Shown: piece after piece, positions 41,675 to 41,697 of the stretch
Layout of the letters: every line of letters begins with the position of its first letter
Numbering within the stretch: position 1 is the stretch's first letter
NCBI GenBank assembly: GCA_035559595.1
Contig: DATMBF010000024.1
Location: forward strand, 1-41,697
Source of the DNA: DATMBF01 sp035559595
Lineage (GTDB): Bacteria > Bacteroidota > Ignavibacteria > UBA10030
Length of the DNA stretch: 41,697 nt
Direction of reading: 5' to 3'
Translations under genes and position numbers: made by a program
The notes under the pieces: model-generated
What the model saw: the letters and a program-made list of their open reading frames with translations, nothing else
The model's database searches: none
What the model was told of the DNA's origin: nothing

Positions 41675-41697
41675 GTCTAACACGCAAGGACCATTGC
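41675..41697 (-). other. Edge of attC site 6 (partial)
   Basis: The plus strand GTCTAAC at 41675-41681 is R' GTTAGAC on the minus strand, preceded by GCAATGGTCCTTGCGT up to the window edge. Its R' box equals that of sites 2 and 5. The left half would lie outside the window, so the call depends on context: it sits where the 5' border of the last cassette is expected. Confidence 0.6.

Larger units (their letters stand above)
31505..41697 (-). mobile_element. Integron gene-cassette array (no integrase in window)
   Basis: From about 31.5 kb to the right edge all genes are on the minus strand and are separated by attC sites: complete ones at 31828-31891, 38617-38687, 39154-39219, 40216-40298 and 40877-40978, and the edge of another at 41675-41697. 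Each complete site pairs an RYYYAAC-like box with a GTTRRRY-like box through an imperfect palindrome, and each lies at the 3' end of a minus-strand gene; the next gene usually starts within 15-30 bases of the crossover point. That is the organisation of integron cassettes. No intI gene or attI is visible; by polarity they would lie beyond the right edge, or this is an integrase-free cluster. The left border is the truncated DUF488 gene. Confidence 0.9.

Overview
The window reads as about 31 kb of bacterial chromosome followed by about 10 kb of accessory DNA. Coding density is high, GC is intermediate, and ribosome sites are mostly GGAGG-like. Several genes overlap by 1-4 bases (ATGA, TGATG or TAATG junctions) and there are many PAS/GAF/receiver signalling proteins. 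Secreted amidohydrolase and DUF885 proteins, long hybrid histidine kinases and a sigma-54-controlled pilus locus would suit the Bacteroidota/Ignavibacteria-Kapabacteria side of the FCB group. That placement is a guess: no rRNA, tRNA or marker gene is present.

Left part (1-9.5 kb): unrelated metabolic and repair genes. These are a partial unknown gene, a secreted amidohydrolase, a secreted DUF885 peptidase-like protein, a methyltransferase, an FAD oxidoreductase, an HhH-GPD DNA glycosylase coupled to an alpha/beta hydrolase, two tiny coupled minus-strand reading frames, and a minus-strand lipoprotein with a clear terminator.

Middle part (9.7-31.4 kb): one large sensory and pilus locus in three plus-strand transcription units. 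Unit 1 (9732-16744) is a receiver protein, a 1481-residue multi-GAF/multi-PAS histidine kinase, an ATPase-only kinase relative and an NtrC-type sigma-54 activator. Directly after it, at 16862-16877, is a sigma-54 promoter that fits the consensus closely. Unit 2 (16968-23202) holds a pilin-like protein, a zinc ribbon protein, a PilC/GspF platform protein, a PilB/GspE assembly ATPase, a receiver protein and three more pilin-like proteins. The first and last genes of unit 2 are close paralogues. Unit 3 (23629-31359) holds a proline-rich protein with a degenerate receiver, a stand-alone receiver, a membrane hybrid kinase with two receivers, a receiver-kinase, a receiver-pseudokinase and a cysteine-containing unknown protein. 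The simplest reading is a phosphorelay that controls expression, and perhaps activity, of a type IV pilus-like machine whose pilins lack recognisable prepilin peptidase sites.

Right part (about 31.5 kb to the end): an integron gene-cassette array. Every gene is on the minus strand, and five complete attC sites plus the edge of a sixth separate them. No integrase is visible; from the array polarity it would lie beyond the right edge, if it exists. Cassettes carry two DUF4440 proteins (one with an in-frame stop), an alpha/beta hydrolase, a conserved unknown protein, a complete type III restriction-modification operon (mod-res) and a DUF488/YeaO gene. The restriction-modification cassette is about 6.8 kb, far larger than usual, and its leader holds a remnant resembling the end of a DUF4256 gene. 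The DUF488 gene has lost its normal C-terminus and its attC, which marks the junction between array and chromosome near 31.5 kb.
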